From Pseudomonas bananamidigenes (GTDB lineage: Bacteria > Pseudomonadota > Gammaproteobacteria > Pseudomonadales > Pseudomonadaceae), in NCBI RefSeq assembly GCF_001679645.1, contig NZ_LRUN01000001.1, forward strand, positions 1-64,000: DNA of 64,000 bases. Direction: 5' to 3'. Below the pieces are notes generated by a model, which did not search any database, was not told where the DNA came from, and saw nothing but the letters and a program-made list of their open reading frames with translations. Positions within the stretch are counted from its first letter, which is position 1; every line of letters begins with the position of its first letter. The position numbers were made by a program, and so were the translations under genes. This document shows, one piece after another, positions 17,443 to 25,367 of this stretch.

Positions 17443-18318
17443 ATGTTTGCCGGATTCGTCAAAGACCAGCGCCACGTCAACGGCGTGGACATCAACTATC
17501 GCGTCGGTGGCAGCGGCCCCGGCCTGCTGCTGTTGCACGGGCACCCGCAGACCCACGTCATCTGGCACAAGGTCGCCGAGCAACTGGCCGAACATTTCAC
17601 CGTGGTCGCCGCCGACCTGCGCGGTTATGGCGACAGCAGCCGACCGCCGGCCGATGAACGGCATGTCCACTATTCCAAACGGGAGATGGCCCGCGACAAC
17701 GTGGAACTGATGACGGCGCTGGGCTTTACCCGATTTTCGATCCTCGCCCACGACCGTGGCGCGCGGGTCGCCCATCGCCTGGCCCTCGATCATCCCGCCG
17801 CCGTGCAGCGCATGGTGCTGCTGGACATCGCGCCGACCCTGGCGATGTACAGCCAGACCGACGAAGCCTTCGCCCGAGCCTACTGGCACTGGTTTTTCCT
17901 GATCCGCCCGGCACCGCTGCCGGAAACGTTGATCGAGGCCGATCCCGAAGGCTATCTGCGCAGTGTCATGGGCAGCCGCAGCGCCGGGCTCAAGCCGTTC
18001 ACTGACGACGCGTTCGCTGAATATCTGCGATGCCTGAGCCAGCCCGGCAGTGCCCGAGGCATCTGCGAGGATTACCGGGCCAGTGCCGGGATCGATCTGG
18101 AACACGACCGTGCCGACCTCGCGGCCAACCATCATCTGAGCTTGCCTTTGTTGGTGCTCTGGGGAGCCGAAGGCACGGTCGGCCGGTGCTTCGATCCGCT
18201 CAGGGAATGGCAGCAGGTGGCCACCGACGTGCGTGGCAAGTCCCTGCCCGCCGGTCACTACCTCGCTGAAGAAGTGCCTGAGCTGTTGCTTACCGAAGTG
18301 CTGCCGTTCCTGCGCTGA
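17443..18318 (+). CDS. alpha/beta hydrolase, haloacetate (fluoroacetate) dehalogenase-like
   Basis: Protein of 291 residues with the alpha/beta hydrolase fold. The oxyanion strand is LLLLHGHPQTHVIWHKVA. The nucleophile elbow reads LAHDRGARVAHRLALDHP (about residues 104-121), so the nucleophile is Asp and is followed by the Arg-x-x-Arg pair that holds the carboxylate in fluoroacetate dehalogenases. YWHWFFL (about residues 146-152) supplies the His-Trp pair of the halide pocket, and the C-terminal GHYLAEEVPE carries the catalytic His. These residues favour haloacetate dehalogenation, but relatives act on other substrates. It is a single gene between REP elements. Confidence 0.78.
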   Translation: MFAGFVKDQRHVNGVDINYRVGGSGPGLLLLHGHPQTHVIWHKVAEQLAEHFTVVAADLRGYGDSSRPPADERHVHYSKREMARDNVELMTALGFTRFSILAHDRGARVAHRLALDHPAAVQRMVLLDIAPTLAMYSQTDEAFARAYWHWFFLIRPAPLPETLIEADPEGYLRSVMGSRSAGLKPFTDDAFAEYLRCLSQPGSARGICEDYRASAGIDLEHDRADLAANHHLSLPLLVLWGAEGTVGRCFDPLREWQQVATDVRGKSLPAGHYLAEEVPELLLTEVLPFLR

Positions 18319-18348
18319 TTCGCCGCCAAAAAGTTCAACACAATCCCT

Positions 18349-18440
18349 TGTGGGAGCGAGCTTGCTCGCGATGACGGTGTGTCTGTGACATTCAAGCTGT
18401 CAGACACGACGCTATCGCGAGCAAGCTCGCTCCCACAAGA
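18349..18440. repeat. REPIN (inverted REP doublet)
   Basis: Two REP sequences face each other. CTTGTGGGAGCGAGCTTGCT opens the element and its exact reverse complement closes it (ending ...CTCGCTCCCACAAG). The short middle part also pairs (TGTCTGTGACA with TGTCAGACA). The whole can fold into one long hairpin. It sits in the gap before the fpv operon. Confidence 0.88.
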
Positions 18441-18601
18441 AACATTTACTTTCATATCCTTCATCGGGATTTGCTTCGGTCATCCGTCTTATTGAGATGC
18501 GGGCCGGTCGCACAGGCAAAAGCCGCCACCGGCCCTTCAGGGACTCCCGCGCTGCGAAGCCCGTAGTGCTGCGTCCTGTCACCGAATCAAGACCCGTCAT
18601 C

Positions 18602-19801
18602 ATGTCGAAGAAATCCCGCTCGAAACTGTGGTTCCTGGTACACAGCTGGCTGGCGTTGCCGATCTGGTTTTTTGTCCTGATCGTCTGCGTCACCGGCACC
18701 CTGGCGGTGGTCAGCCAGGAAATCGTCTGGCTGGCCAACCCGCAAATGCGCGCCAGCGCACCGTCGGACGATGCTCAGCGCCTGAGTTATGACCAGATCC
18801 TCGCCGAGATCAAAAAGGCCGAACCCCGGACTCAGGTGCAAAGCATCAATCGTCCGGACGAATCGCACTTTGCCCTCGACGTCGATGTCAGCTACCCGGA
18901 CGGGCGCTCGCTGACGGTCTACGTCAACCCGTACACCGGGGTGATCCAGGGCACCGCGCCGAATTTCAACTTCAAGGCCTTCACCCGCGCGCTGCACGGC
19001 TGGTGGCTGGTGCCGTTCACCAACGGTTTCAGCTGGGGCTGGTACCTGGTGTCGTTTCTCGGCCTGCCAATGCTGGCTTCGCTGGTGACCGGGCTGGTGG
19101 TGTACAAACGCTTCTGGAAAGGTTTTTTCCGTCCGACCCTGCGTTTCAACCATGGCGCACGGATCTTCTGGGGCGACTTCCACCGCTTGAGCGGCATCTG
19201 GTCGATCTGGTTCATTGCGGTGATTTCCATCACCGGTACCTGGTTCCTGATCCAGGCGCTGCTGTCGGATAACCAGATCTCCATTTCCAGCGAACCGATC
19301 ATTCCGGCCATGTCCCGGGAAGCCGTCCCGATTTCCTCCGATGGCGCACCGCCGCCACGCATCAGCCTGGACCGCGCCATCGAAATCGCCCGGTCGAAAA
19401 TCCCCGGCCTGGAAGCCAGCTTCATCAGCCTGCCGGGCAATGCCTATGCACATCTGGATATCGGTGGTCGCGGCTGGTATCCGCTGATGTACCAGACCGC
19501 GACGCTCAATCCGTACAGCGGAGAGGTGGCGGCTTCGCGGCTGTTGTCCGACCGCACGTCGCTGGAGTTCGTCACCGAGTCCATGCGCCCGCTGCACACC
19601 GGGGATTTCGGCGGCCTGTGGATCAAGCTGATCTGGTTCTTCTTCGGCCTGCTGCTGAGCATGATGGTCCTCAGCGGCTTACTGATCTGGACCAAACGCA
19701 CCGCGCTGGCCACCGCCAACGCCCTCAAGCGCGAGCACAAGAAACAACGCGTCAAGGCGCAACCGGCCCTGCGCGGTGAACCGTCGGAGGTCAGCCCGTG
19801 A
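18602..19801 (+). CDS. fpvG: ferripyoverdine reductase FpvG, PepSY-TM inner-membrane protein
   Basis: Inner-membrane protein of 399 residues with the PepSY-TM layout: membrane segments at about residues 10-40, 140-165, 200-225 and 340-365, with a large periplasmic part between. In P. aeruginosa FpvG reduces Fe(III) bound to pyoverdine in the periplasm so that iron is released and the siderophore recycled. Histidines in and next to the membrane segments (VHSW, ALHGWW, FHRLSGIW, LHTGDFGG) could bind heme, as in related reductases. Identity rests on family plus the exact fpvGHJKCDEF order that follows. ATG 18602 is chosen because it starts a normal signal-anchor; its ribosome binding site is weak. 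Its stop overlaps the fpvH start. Confidence 0.85.
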   Translation: MSKKSRSKLWFLVHSWLALPIWFFVLIVCVTGTLAVVSQEIVWLANPQMRASAPSDDAQRLSYDQILAEIKKAEPRTQVQSINRPDESHFALDVDVSYPDGRSLTVYVNPYTGVIQGTAPNFNFKAFTRALHGWWLVPFTNGFSWGWYLVSFLGLPMLASLVTGLVVYKRFWKGFFRPTLRFNHGARIFWGDFHRLSGIWSIWFIAVISITGTWFLIQALLSDNQISISSEPIIPAMSREAVPISSDGAPPPRISLDRAIEIARSKIPGLEASFISLPGNAYAHLDIGGRGWYPLMYQTATLNPYSGEVAASRLLSDRTSLEFVTESMRPLHTGDFGGLWIKLIWFFFGLLLSMMVLSGLLIWTKRTALATANALKREHKKQRVKAQPALRGEPSEVSP

Positions 19802-20340
19802 GCAAGTCCACCACCGTGGCTCAGCCTTCCCGACTGAGCGTGATCTGGCACAAATGGCGTTTCCACATCAACGTGCTGTTGCTGCTGATCCCGCTGGGTT
19901 TCATGCCCAGATACTTCGCCGACGCCGCGCTGTTCCGTGGCGACAGCGGCCTGGGCGAGCGCGAGATCGGCGAAATCCAGGTAGGTCCCTGGAGCCTGCG
20001 CCTGGCCGAACTGCGTGACGAAGCACCCCGCTCCGACGGACCGGCGGGCTATCTGAAAGGCTTCAACGCTGCGCTTTGCGATGCCTGTATCGAACCGGTC
20101 AAGGCCACCTACCTGCGCATCGGCAAGCCGCGCAGCCTGCGGGCCGCCGGTTCGATCTTTTTCGGCACGCCCTATCGCATGGGCATCCAGTTGCCGGTGC
20201 CGGAGAAAACCAAAGCCGACGCCGATCTGTGGATCACCATGGAAGGCTGGGACGGCAGCCTGCATCAAGCCTCTATTCCGCTAAGCCAGGCCTCGCCCGC
20301 CACCGTTGCCTGGCTGAACAAACAAGGAGCCAAACCATGA
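19798..20340 (+). CDS. fpvH: FpvH-like pyoverdine iron-release accessory protein
   Basis: Protein of 180 residues starting at GTG (19798), which overlaps the fpvG stop as GTGA. One membrane segment, FHINVLLLLIPLGFMPRYF, lies near residue 21-39. The rest is predicted periplasmic. ALCDACIEPVKATYLRIGKP near residue 90 contains a CxxC, which could hold a metal or a disulfide. In P. aeruginosa fpvH encodes an inner-membrane partner of FpvG needed for efficient iron release. The assignment comes from position and general features, not from a well-known domain. Confidence 0.75.
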   Translation: MSKSTTVAQPSRLSVIWHKWRFHINVLLLLIPLGFMPRYFADAALFRGDSGLGEREIGEIQVGPWSLRLAELRDEAPRSDGPAGYLKGFNAALCDACIEPVKATYLRIGKPRSLRAAGSIFFGTPYRMGIQLPVPEKTKADADLWITMEGWDGSLHQASIPLSQASPATVAWLNKQGAKP

Positions 20341-20669
20341 GCCGCCCTACTCGCCTGAACATGAGCGTCGCATTGCTGGCGTTGTGTGCCGGTTTCAGCA
20401 CCGCAGCCCTGGCCCACAACCCGATGTGCGAGTGCAAGGCCATCGATGCCGAACAGATCAAATGCACCGGCGGTTTTTCCGATGGCAGCGGCGCACCGGG
20501 GGTGACCCTCGATGTGATCGGCTACGACGAAACCATTCTGGTGCCGGGCAAGCTCGGCGCCGATTCGACCCTGACCTTCAAGAAACCCGGCGCCGAGTTC
20601 TACGTGTTGTTCGACGCCGGCCCCGGCCATGTGGTCGAAATCGACCAAGCGGATATCGAAGCCCCATGA
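20337..20669 (+). CDS. fpvJ: FpvJ-like periplasmic protein of pyoverdine iron release
   Basis: Protein of 110 residues with a Sec signal peptide ending in STAALA before HNPMCECK. The mature protein therefore starts with a His-Asn-Pro-Met-Cys-x-Cys motif, a plausible metal site. A third Cys is in IKCTGGFSDGSGAPG. The rest looks like a small beta domain. The start overlaps the fpvH stop (ATGA), giving translational coupling. In P. aeruginosa FpvJ is a periplasmic member of the FpvGHJK iron-release complex. Identity is by order and size. Confidence 0.75.
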   Translation: MSRPTRLNMSVALLALCAGFSTAALAHNPMCECKAIDAEQIKCTGGFSDGSGAPGVTLDVIGYDETILVPGKLGADSTLTFKKPGAEFYVLFDAGPGHVVEIDQADIEAP

Positions 20670-21232
20670 CCACACCGACCACCCAAATCGTGCGCCCCGC
20701 CGGCGCCGGCCATGAAACCCTCAATGTGCTGCTGATCTGCCTGCTGATCCTCGCGGTCGCCGGCTCCGTGGTGGCGTGGCGCGGGGTCTCCCATGAGCCG
20801 GAGCCGGTGTCCAGCCATCAACTCGACGCCCGTCGCGACCTCGCCGCCAGCGAACAAGGCATCTACGCCGACCTGCGAGTGACCCTCGACGAAATCCACT
20901 TGTTGCGCGAAGAACAGCAGTCTCTGCCGACTCCGCAGAGCCTGGCCGACGAAGGTTTTGCACCCTTCGCCCAGGATGCCAGCTCAGTGAGCCGTGGCGG
21001 TCATGCCTGGCGATTGCTGGGCAACAGCGCTTACTTCGGCCACAGCCAGGCACCTGCCGTGGCCGGTTCGTTTCTGATGCGCCTGAACGAAGACGCGCCG
21101 GACATCTGGCTTAACCGCGCTGTCGACCTGCAAGTACCGACGGACCTGTCCGACGCGGCACTGACCGCTGCCGGATGGAAACAGATCGTCGCGCAATTCG
21201 ATGCCGGGGTGACCCGCGAGCATCGTCATTGA
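20666..21232 (+). CDS. fpvK: FpvK-like inner-membrane protein of pyoverdine iron release (DUF6162-like)
   Basis: Protein of 188 residues with one N-terminal membrane anchor (ETLNVLLICLLILAVAGSVVAWRG, about residues 17-40) and a periplasmic remainder. A helical stretch, SEQGIYADLRVTLDEIHLLREEQQ, follows the anchor. It starts with ATGA overlapping the fpvJ stop. It occupies the fpvK place, between the fpvGHJ genes and the ABC transporter. Its role in P. aeruginosa is membership of the FpvGHJK inner-membrane complex. The domain itself gives no enzymatic hint. Confidence 0.75.
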   Translation: MTTPTTQIVRPAGAGHETLNVLLICLLILAVAGSVVAWRGVSHEPEPVSSHQLDARRDLAASEQGIYADLRVTLDEIHLLREEQQSLPTPQSLADEGFAPFAQDASSVSRGGHAWRLLGNSAYFGHSQAPAVAGSFLMRLNEDAPDIWLNRAVDLQVPTDLSDAALTAAGWKQIVAQFDAGVTREHRH

Positions 21233-21267
21233 ACCTTCGCCTTCATTCGAGAGAAGACCGCCTGCCC

Positions 21268-22197
21268 ATGCCCAGTTCATCTCAACGCCGTCCTTTTTTG
21301 CGCCTGCTGCTGATCGGCCTGTGCGCCTGCCTGCTGAGCCCGCTGGCCAGCGCCGACCCGGCCAAGCGCCTGCGCATCGGCATCACCCTGCACCCTTATT
21401 ACAGCTACGTGGCGAATATCGTCGGCGACAAGGCCGATGTCGTGCCGCTGATCCCGGCCGGCTTCAACCCCCACGCCTATGAGCCCCGCGCCGAAGACAT
21501 CAAGCGCATCAGCGGGCTGGACGTGATCGTGCTCAATGGCGTCGGCCATGACGACTTCGCCGACCGCATGATCGCCGCCAGCGAAACACCGGACATCAAG
21601 ACCATCGAAGCCAACGAGAACGTGCCGCTGCTGGCCGCCACCGGGGTCGCCGCGCGCGGTGCCGGCAAAGTGGTGAACCCGCACACCTTCCTGTCGATCA
21701 GCGCCTCGATTGCCCAGGTCAATAATATCGCCCGTGAACTGGGCAAGCTCGACCCGGACAACGCCAGGACCTACACCCAAAATGCCCGCGCTTATGGCAA
21801 ACGCCTGCGGCAGATGCGTGCCGACGCCCTGGCCAAACTGACACAGGCGCCGAACGCCGAGTTACGGGTGGCGACCGTTCATGCTGCGTATGACTATCTG
21901 CTGCGCGAGTTCGGTCTGGAAGTCACCGCCGTGGTCGAGCCGGCCCACGGCATCGAGCCAAGCCCGAGCCAGTTGAAGAAGACCATCGATCAACTGCGGG
22001 AACTGGACGTGAAGGTGATCTTCTCGGAAATGGATTTTCCGTCCACTTACGTTGAAACCATCCAGCGCGAATCCGGGGTGAAGCTGTACCCGCTGTCGCA
22101 CATTTCCTACGGCGAATACACCGCCGACAAGTACGAAAAGGAAATGACCGGCAACCTCGACACCGTGGTTCGGGCAATTCAGGAGTCCGGCGCATGA
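21268..22197 (+). CDS. fpvC: FpvC-type periplasmic metal-binding protein (ZnuA/TroA fold)
   Basis: Solute-binding protein of 309 residues with a signal peptide ending in LLSPLASA. It has the cluster A-I (ZnuA/PsaA) fold: ITLHPYYSYVANIVG near residue 33, GFNPHAYEPRAEDI with the first metal His near residue 72, NPHTFLSI near 138, and VATVHAAYDYLLREFGL with another His near 201. In P. aeruginosa FpvC takes iron released from pyoverdine, with FpvF as a second binding protein. The start at 21268 gives the signal peptide; a 31-codon longer frame lies within fpvK. The stop overlaps the fpvD start. Confidence 0.85.
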   Translation: MPSSSQRRPFLRLLLIGLCACLLSPLASADPAKRLRIGITLHPYYSYVANIVGDKADVVPLIPAGFNPHAYEPRAEDIKRISGLDVIVLNGVGHDDFADRMIAASETPDIKTIEANENVPLLAATGVAARGAGKVVNPHTFLSISASIAQVNNIARELGKLDPDNARTYTQNARAYGKRLRQMRADALAKLTQAPNAELRVATVHAAYDYLLREFGLEVTAVVEPAHGIEPSPSQLKKTIDQLRELDVKVIFSEMDFPSTYVETIQRESGVKLYPLSHISYGEYTADKYEKEMTGNLDTVVRAIQESGA

Positions 22198-23039
22198 CTT
22201 CAAAAGAAATCGAACTCCCTGTGGGAGCGAGCTTGCTCGCGAAAGCGTCCATTCAGTCAACGTCGCCGTTGGATGAGAAACCGCATTCGCGAGCAAGTCG
22301 AGTCGTCGCACCGTCGCTCCCACAAGTATCAGGCCCGGCTCTGGAATTCGCCGACGTCAGCCTGACCCTCGGCCGCACGACCATCCTCGACAAGGTCACC
22401 TTTCAGGTTCAGCCCGGCAGCGTGCATGCGCTGGTCGGCCCCAACGGCGGCGGCAAGAGTTCACTGATCAAGACCCTGCTAGGACAGATGCCGCATCAGG
22501 GCCGGCTCAGCCTGCAATGGCCCGGCGAGCCCGGCACCATCGGCTACGTGCCGCAGGCGCTGGAGTTCGACCGGGGTCTGCCGATGACCGTCGATGACTT
22601 CATGGCCGCCATGTGCCAGCGCCGTCCGGCGTTTCTCGGCCTGAGCAAGCGCTACGCCGGCGCCATTGGTGATGCGCTGGAACGGGTCGGCATGCAGGAC
22701 AAGCGCAAACGCCGGATGGGCGCACTGTCCGGCGGTGAACGCCAGCGTGTGCTGCTCGCCCAAGGCTTGATTCCGCCCCCGCAACTGTTGGTGCTGGACG
22801 AACCCATGTCGGCGCTGGACGAAGCCGGGATCCAGGTGTTCGAACGATTGCTGGCCGACTGGCGCGCGGCGGGCATCACCGTGCTGTGGATCGAGCATGA
22901 CCTGGAAGCGGTCGGGCGTCTGGCCAATCGTGTCACCGGCCTCAACCGTCGGGTGCTGTTCGACGCCACACCACAACGGGCCCTGACTCCGGAGCGTCTG
23001 CTGACGCTGTTCTCGACCCATCCACGGAGCGCTGCCTGA
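22194..23039 (+). CDS. fpvD: FpvD-type ABC transporter ATPase with REPIN-encoded N-terminal extension
   Basis: ATPase of 281 residues for the FpvCDEF importer. Walker A is GPNGGGKSS (about residues 82-90), the Q-loop is VPQALEFD, the signature LSGGERQRV is near 179, Walker B is LLVLDEPMSALDEAG and the switch His is in IEHDLEAVG. The canonical domain begins about residue 51 (LEFADVSLTLG). The preceding 45 or so residues are translated from a REP doublet in frame and give VGASLLAKA, a typical REP read-through peptide. No ATG or GTG start exists between the REPIN and the domain, so the extension is probably real. The ATG overlaps the fpvC stop. Confidence 0.83.
   Translation: MTSKEIELPVGASLLAKASIQSTSPLDEKPHSRASRVVAPSLPQVSGPALEFADVSLTLGRTTILDKVTFQVQPGSVHALVGPNGGGKSSLIKTLLGQMPHQGRLSLQWPGEPGTIGYVPQALEFDRGLPMTVDDFMAAMCQRRPAFLGLSKRYAGAIGDALERVGMQDKRKRRMGALSGGERQRVLLAQGLIPPPQLLVLDEPMSALDEAGIQVFERLLADWRAAGITVLWIEHDLEAVGRLANRVTGLNRRVLFDATPQRALTPERLLTLFSTHPRSAA
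22220..22326. repeat. REPIN inside the fpvD coding region
   Basis: The first REP is TGTGGGAGCGAGCTTGCTCG (22220 onwards). The second is an inverted variant (22285-22326), starting TCGCGAGCAAGTCGAGTCGT and ending GTCGCTCCCACAAG. The two keep the reading frame open. This is the same element class as at 18349-18440, but placed within a gene. Confidence 0.85.
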
Positions 23040-23937
23040 TGAGTTACGAAGCCTTTCGTTTGATGGTGCAGGGCTGGGCCACTTCCGGTTATCTGCCGGA
23101 GGCACTGGCCTACGGGTTCGTGGTCAACGCGCTGCTTGCCGGTCTGTTGATCGGCCCGGTGCTCGGTGGTCTCGGCACACTGGTGGTGGTCAAGCGTTTC
23201 GCGTTTTTCTCCGAAGCGGTCGCCACGCGGCGTTGACCGGCGTGGCCATCGGCATCCTGCTCGGCGAGCCCTACACCGGGCCGTACGGCAGTCTGTTCGG
23301 TTACTGTCTGCTGTTCGGGATTTTGCTCAATTACCTGCGCAACCGCACCGGCCTGGCCCCGGACACGCTGATCGGCGTGTTCCTCTCGGTGTCCCTGGCG
23401 CTGGGGGCCAGCCTGCTGCTGATTCTGGCAGGCAAGATCAACGTGCACATTCTGGAAAACGTGCTGTTCGGCTCGGTGCTGACGGTCAACGGCAATGATC
23501 TGGCGGTGCTGGCGATCGTCGGTTCACTGGTGATGGCCCTGGCGTTACCGCTGTACAACCGCATCATGCTCGCCAGTTTCAATCCGCAACTCGCTGCCGT
23601 ACGCGGCGTCGCCGTGAAAGCGCTGGACTACCTGTTCGTGGTTCTGGTGACGCTGATCACCGTCGCGGCAGTAAAAGTCATCGGCGCGATTCTGGTAGGC
23701 GCCCTGCTGGTGATTCCCGCAGCGGCGGCACGTTTGCTCAGCCAGTCGCTCAAGGGCTTTTTCTGGTGTTCGGTGCTGATCGCCACGGTCAGCACGCTGT
23801 GCGGGATTCTCCTGCCCATCGTGTACGACCTGCCGATTCCGTCCGGCGCCGCGATCATCCTCGTCGCCGGCATCGGCTTCGCCCTCGCCGCCATTGCCCG
23901 GGGCGTTGTCCCCAGTCTGAAAGGGAACCTTGGATAA
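23039..23937 (+). pseudogene. fpvE: FpvE-type ABC transporter permease, frameshifted
   Basis: Permease of the ZnuB/FecCD-like metal importer class. Two frames together cover a full-length protein of about 300 residues. The first frame (23039-23236) gives MSYEAFRLMVQGW to FFSEAV and then hits TGA after four wrong residues. The second (entered at about 23224) resumes with HAALTGVAIGILLGEPYTGP and runs to the end. The conserved FFSEAVGHAALTGVA motif needs one extra G near base 23222; GGTCGCC stands where GGTCGGCC is expected. The rest, including VIGAILVGALLVIPAAAARLLSQS, is intact. Either this is a sequencing error or the importer is broken. The start ATG overlaps the fpvD stop. Confidence 0.85.
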
Positions 23938-24837
23938 ATGTCATTTTCTTTGCGCCAACTCGCCCTGCTCGTCGCCCTCGGTGGCTCCGTTTCCAGCCCT
24001 CTGCTGGCCACCGAAAAACCTGTGCGGGTGCTGGCCTCGCTGCCGATCACCTACGGTTTGGGCGAAGTGCTGCTCAAGGGCACCGACATCAGCCTCGAAC
24101 GCGCGGCGCCGGCGAATCTGCCGGGCAGCCGCCAGTCGGCGTATTTCACCGGGCGCGGCGCCCCGGCGCTGGACAAACTGGCCACTGGCGCCGATGCCGT
24201 GATCGGCGTGCGCTCGCTGTGGGCCGACGATCCGCTGTACCCCATCGCCCGACGCAGCAACATCCGCATCGTCGAGGTCGACGCCGCCCGGCCGGTGGAC
24301 GGTGCCTTGCCGGGCATCGCCGTGCAACCGGGGTTGAAGGTTGATGGCCTGAACAGTCAGCCGTGGCTGGCCAGCAACAACATGGGCCGCATGGCGGACG
24401 TGATGGCGTCGGATCTGGTACGTCTCGCGCCGAAGGACAAACCGAAGATCGAAGCCAATCTGGCGGCGCTCAAACAGCGCCTGCTGAAACTCACTGCCGA
24501 CACCGAAGCGCGTCTGGCCAGTGCCGATAACCTGAGCGTGATGAGCCTGAGCGATCACTTCGGCTATCTGATCGGCAGCCTCAATCTGGAGTTGATCGGA
24601 CAGGATCCGCGCCCGGATGCCGAATGGACGCCAGAAGATCTGAAAAAACTGACCGCCACACTGAAAGACAATGACGTAGCGGTGGTGCTGCACCATCGGC
24701 AGCCGTCGGACGCGGTGAAAGCAGCCATTGCCGAATCAGGCAGTCATCTGCTGGTGCTCAGCACCGATGCGGCGGATCCGGTGGCGGAGCTGGAAGGGAA
24801 TGTGGATGCGCTGCTCAAAGGTCTGAGCGGCGCGTAA
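23938..24837 (+). CDS. fpvF: FpvF-type second periplasmic binding protein
   Basis: Solute-binding protein of 299 residues, distantly ZnuA-like, with a signal peptide ending near SSPLLA. The region where FpvC has NPHAYEP here reads LPGSRQSAYFTGRG, so the usual first metal His is absent. MSLSDHFGYLIGSLNLELIGQ (about residues 202-222) keeps one His. In P. aeruginosa FpvF forms a complex with FpvC and binds ferripyoverdine itself, which fits a chain lacking the usual metal ligands. It starts directly after the fpvE stop and ends the operon before a repeat and a terminator. Confidence 0.83.
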   Translation: MSFSLRQLALLVALGGSVSSPLLATEKPVRVLASLPITYGLGEVLLKGTDISLERAAPANLPGSRQSAYFTGRGAPALDKLATGADAVIGVRSLWADDPLYPIARRSNIRIVEVDAARPVDGALPGIAVQPGLKVDGLNSQPWLASNNMGRMADVMASDLVRLAPKDKPKIEANLAALKQRLLKLTADTEARLASADNLSVMSLSDHFGYLIGSLNLELIGQDPRPDAEWTPEDLKKLTATLKDNDVAVVLHHRQPSDAVKAAIAESGSHLLVLSTDAADPVAELEGNVDALLKGLSGA

Positions 24838-24857
24838 CGCCAGTTGCCCCCCCGTTG

Positions 24858-24980
24858 ATCGTTCCCACGTCGAGGGGTCGAACCGTCCGCGTGGGAATGC
24901 AGCCCGGGACGCTCCGCGTCCCTTCCAAAGCGGACGCGGAGCGTCCAATGAGACATTCCCACGCAGAGCGTGGGAACGAT
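24858..24980. repeat. long imperfect inverted repeat, non-REP intergenic element
   Basis: ATCGTTCCCACG (24858-24869) and CGTGGGAACGAT (24969-24980) are exact reverse complements at the ends. Inside, GGACGCTCCGCGTCC (24907-24921) and GGACGCGGAGCGTCC (24932-24946) are also reverse complements, and each forms its own short hairpin. The element is about 123 bp and lies between fpvF and the mbtH terminator. Similar GTTCCCACGC elements occur in Pseudomonas genomes; mobility is not evident from this copy. Confidence 0.75.
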
Positions 24981-25007
24981 TATCAAGGCCGATCTTCCAG
25001 ACATGAA

Positions 25008-25047
25008 AAAACCCGCTGACTGTTTCCAGTCCAGCGGGTTTCTTTTT
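25008..25047. terminator. bidirectional terminator between fpvF and mbtH-like gene
   Basis: AACCCGCTG (25010-25018) pairs with CAGCGGGTT (25032-25040), the inner ACTG/CAGT extends the stem, and A-rich and T-rich runs flank both sides. It suits both the plus-strand fpv operon and the minus-strand mbtH-like gene. Confidence 0.85.
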
Positions 25048-25058
25048 GATCGGCAGTC

Positions 25059-25283
25059 TTACTGCGCCGCCGCTTGCGCTTCCATCTTCTGGCGCAGGCT
25101 CAGCGGACGCATGTCGGTCCAGACTTCCTCGATGTAGGCCAGGCACTCCTTTTTCATGCCGCTCTTGCCCACGGTGCGCCAGCCTTCCGGAATGGCCTTG
25201 TAGTCCGGCCAGATCGAGTACTGCTCTTCGTGGTTGACCACGACCTGAAAGAGGATGTCCTCGCGGTCGAATACTGACGTCAT
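25059..25283 (-). CDS. MbtH-like protein of pyoverdine synthesis
   Basis: Small protein of 74 residues. MbtH-like proteins bind NRPS adenylation domains and help them fold and activate amino acids. The family signature [20 protein letters not shown] (about residues 17-36) is complete, with the conserved Trp residues, and EEVWTDMRP follows. It corresponds to PA2412 in the P. aeruginosa pvd locus. It has its own PvdS promoter, overlapping the pvdH stop, and lies 81 bp downstream of pvdH. PvdL is a likely partner. Confidence 0.93.
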   Translation of the reverse strand: MTSVFDREDILFQVVVNHEEQYSIWPDYKAIPEGWRTVGKSGMKKECLAYIEEVWTDMRPLSLRQKMEAQAAAQ

Positions 25284-25343
25284 GCTGTGTCTCCATCGTT
25301 GTAGGGTGGCTGCACGGCGGGTGCAGCCGGGTCTGTAGAAGGA

Positions 25344-25367
25344 ACGTTCGGCGCGGCGAAAAATTTA
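25344..25367 (-). promoter_or_regulatory. PvdS-dependent promoter of the mbtH-like gene
   Basis: On the minus strand TAAAT (25363-25367) and CGT (25344-25346) are exactly 16 bp apart, the PvdS (iron-starvation box) spacing. The TAA of TAAAT is the stop codon of pvdH. The promoter lies 61 bp before the mbtH-like start. Confidence 0.78.

Noticed and set aside
23200..23240. Programmed ribosomal frameshift in fpvE
   Set aside because: No slippery heptamer or downstream pseudoknot is visible, and restoring one G gives the conserved motif exactly. A deletion or sequencing error is simpler.
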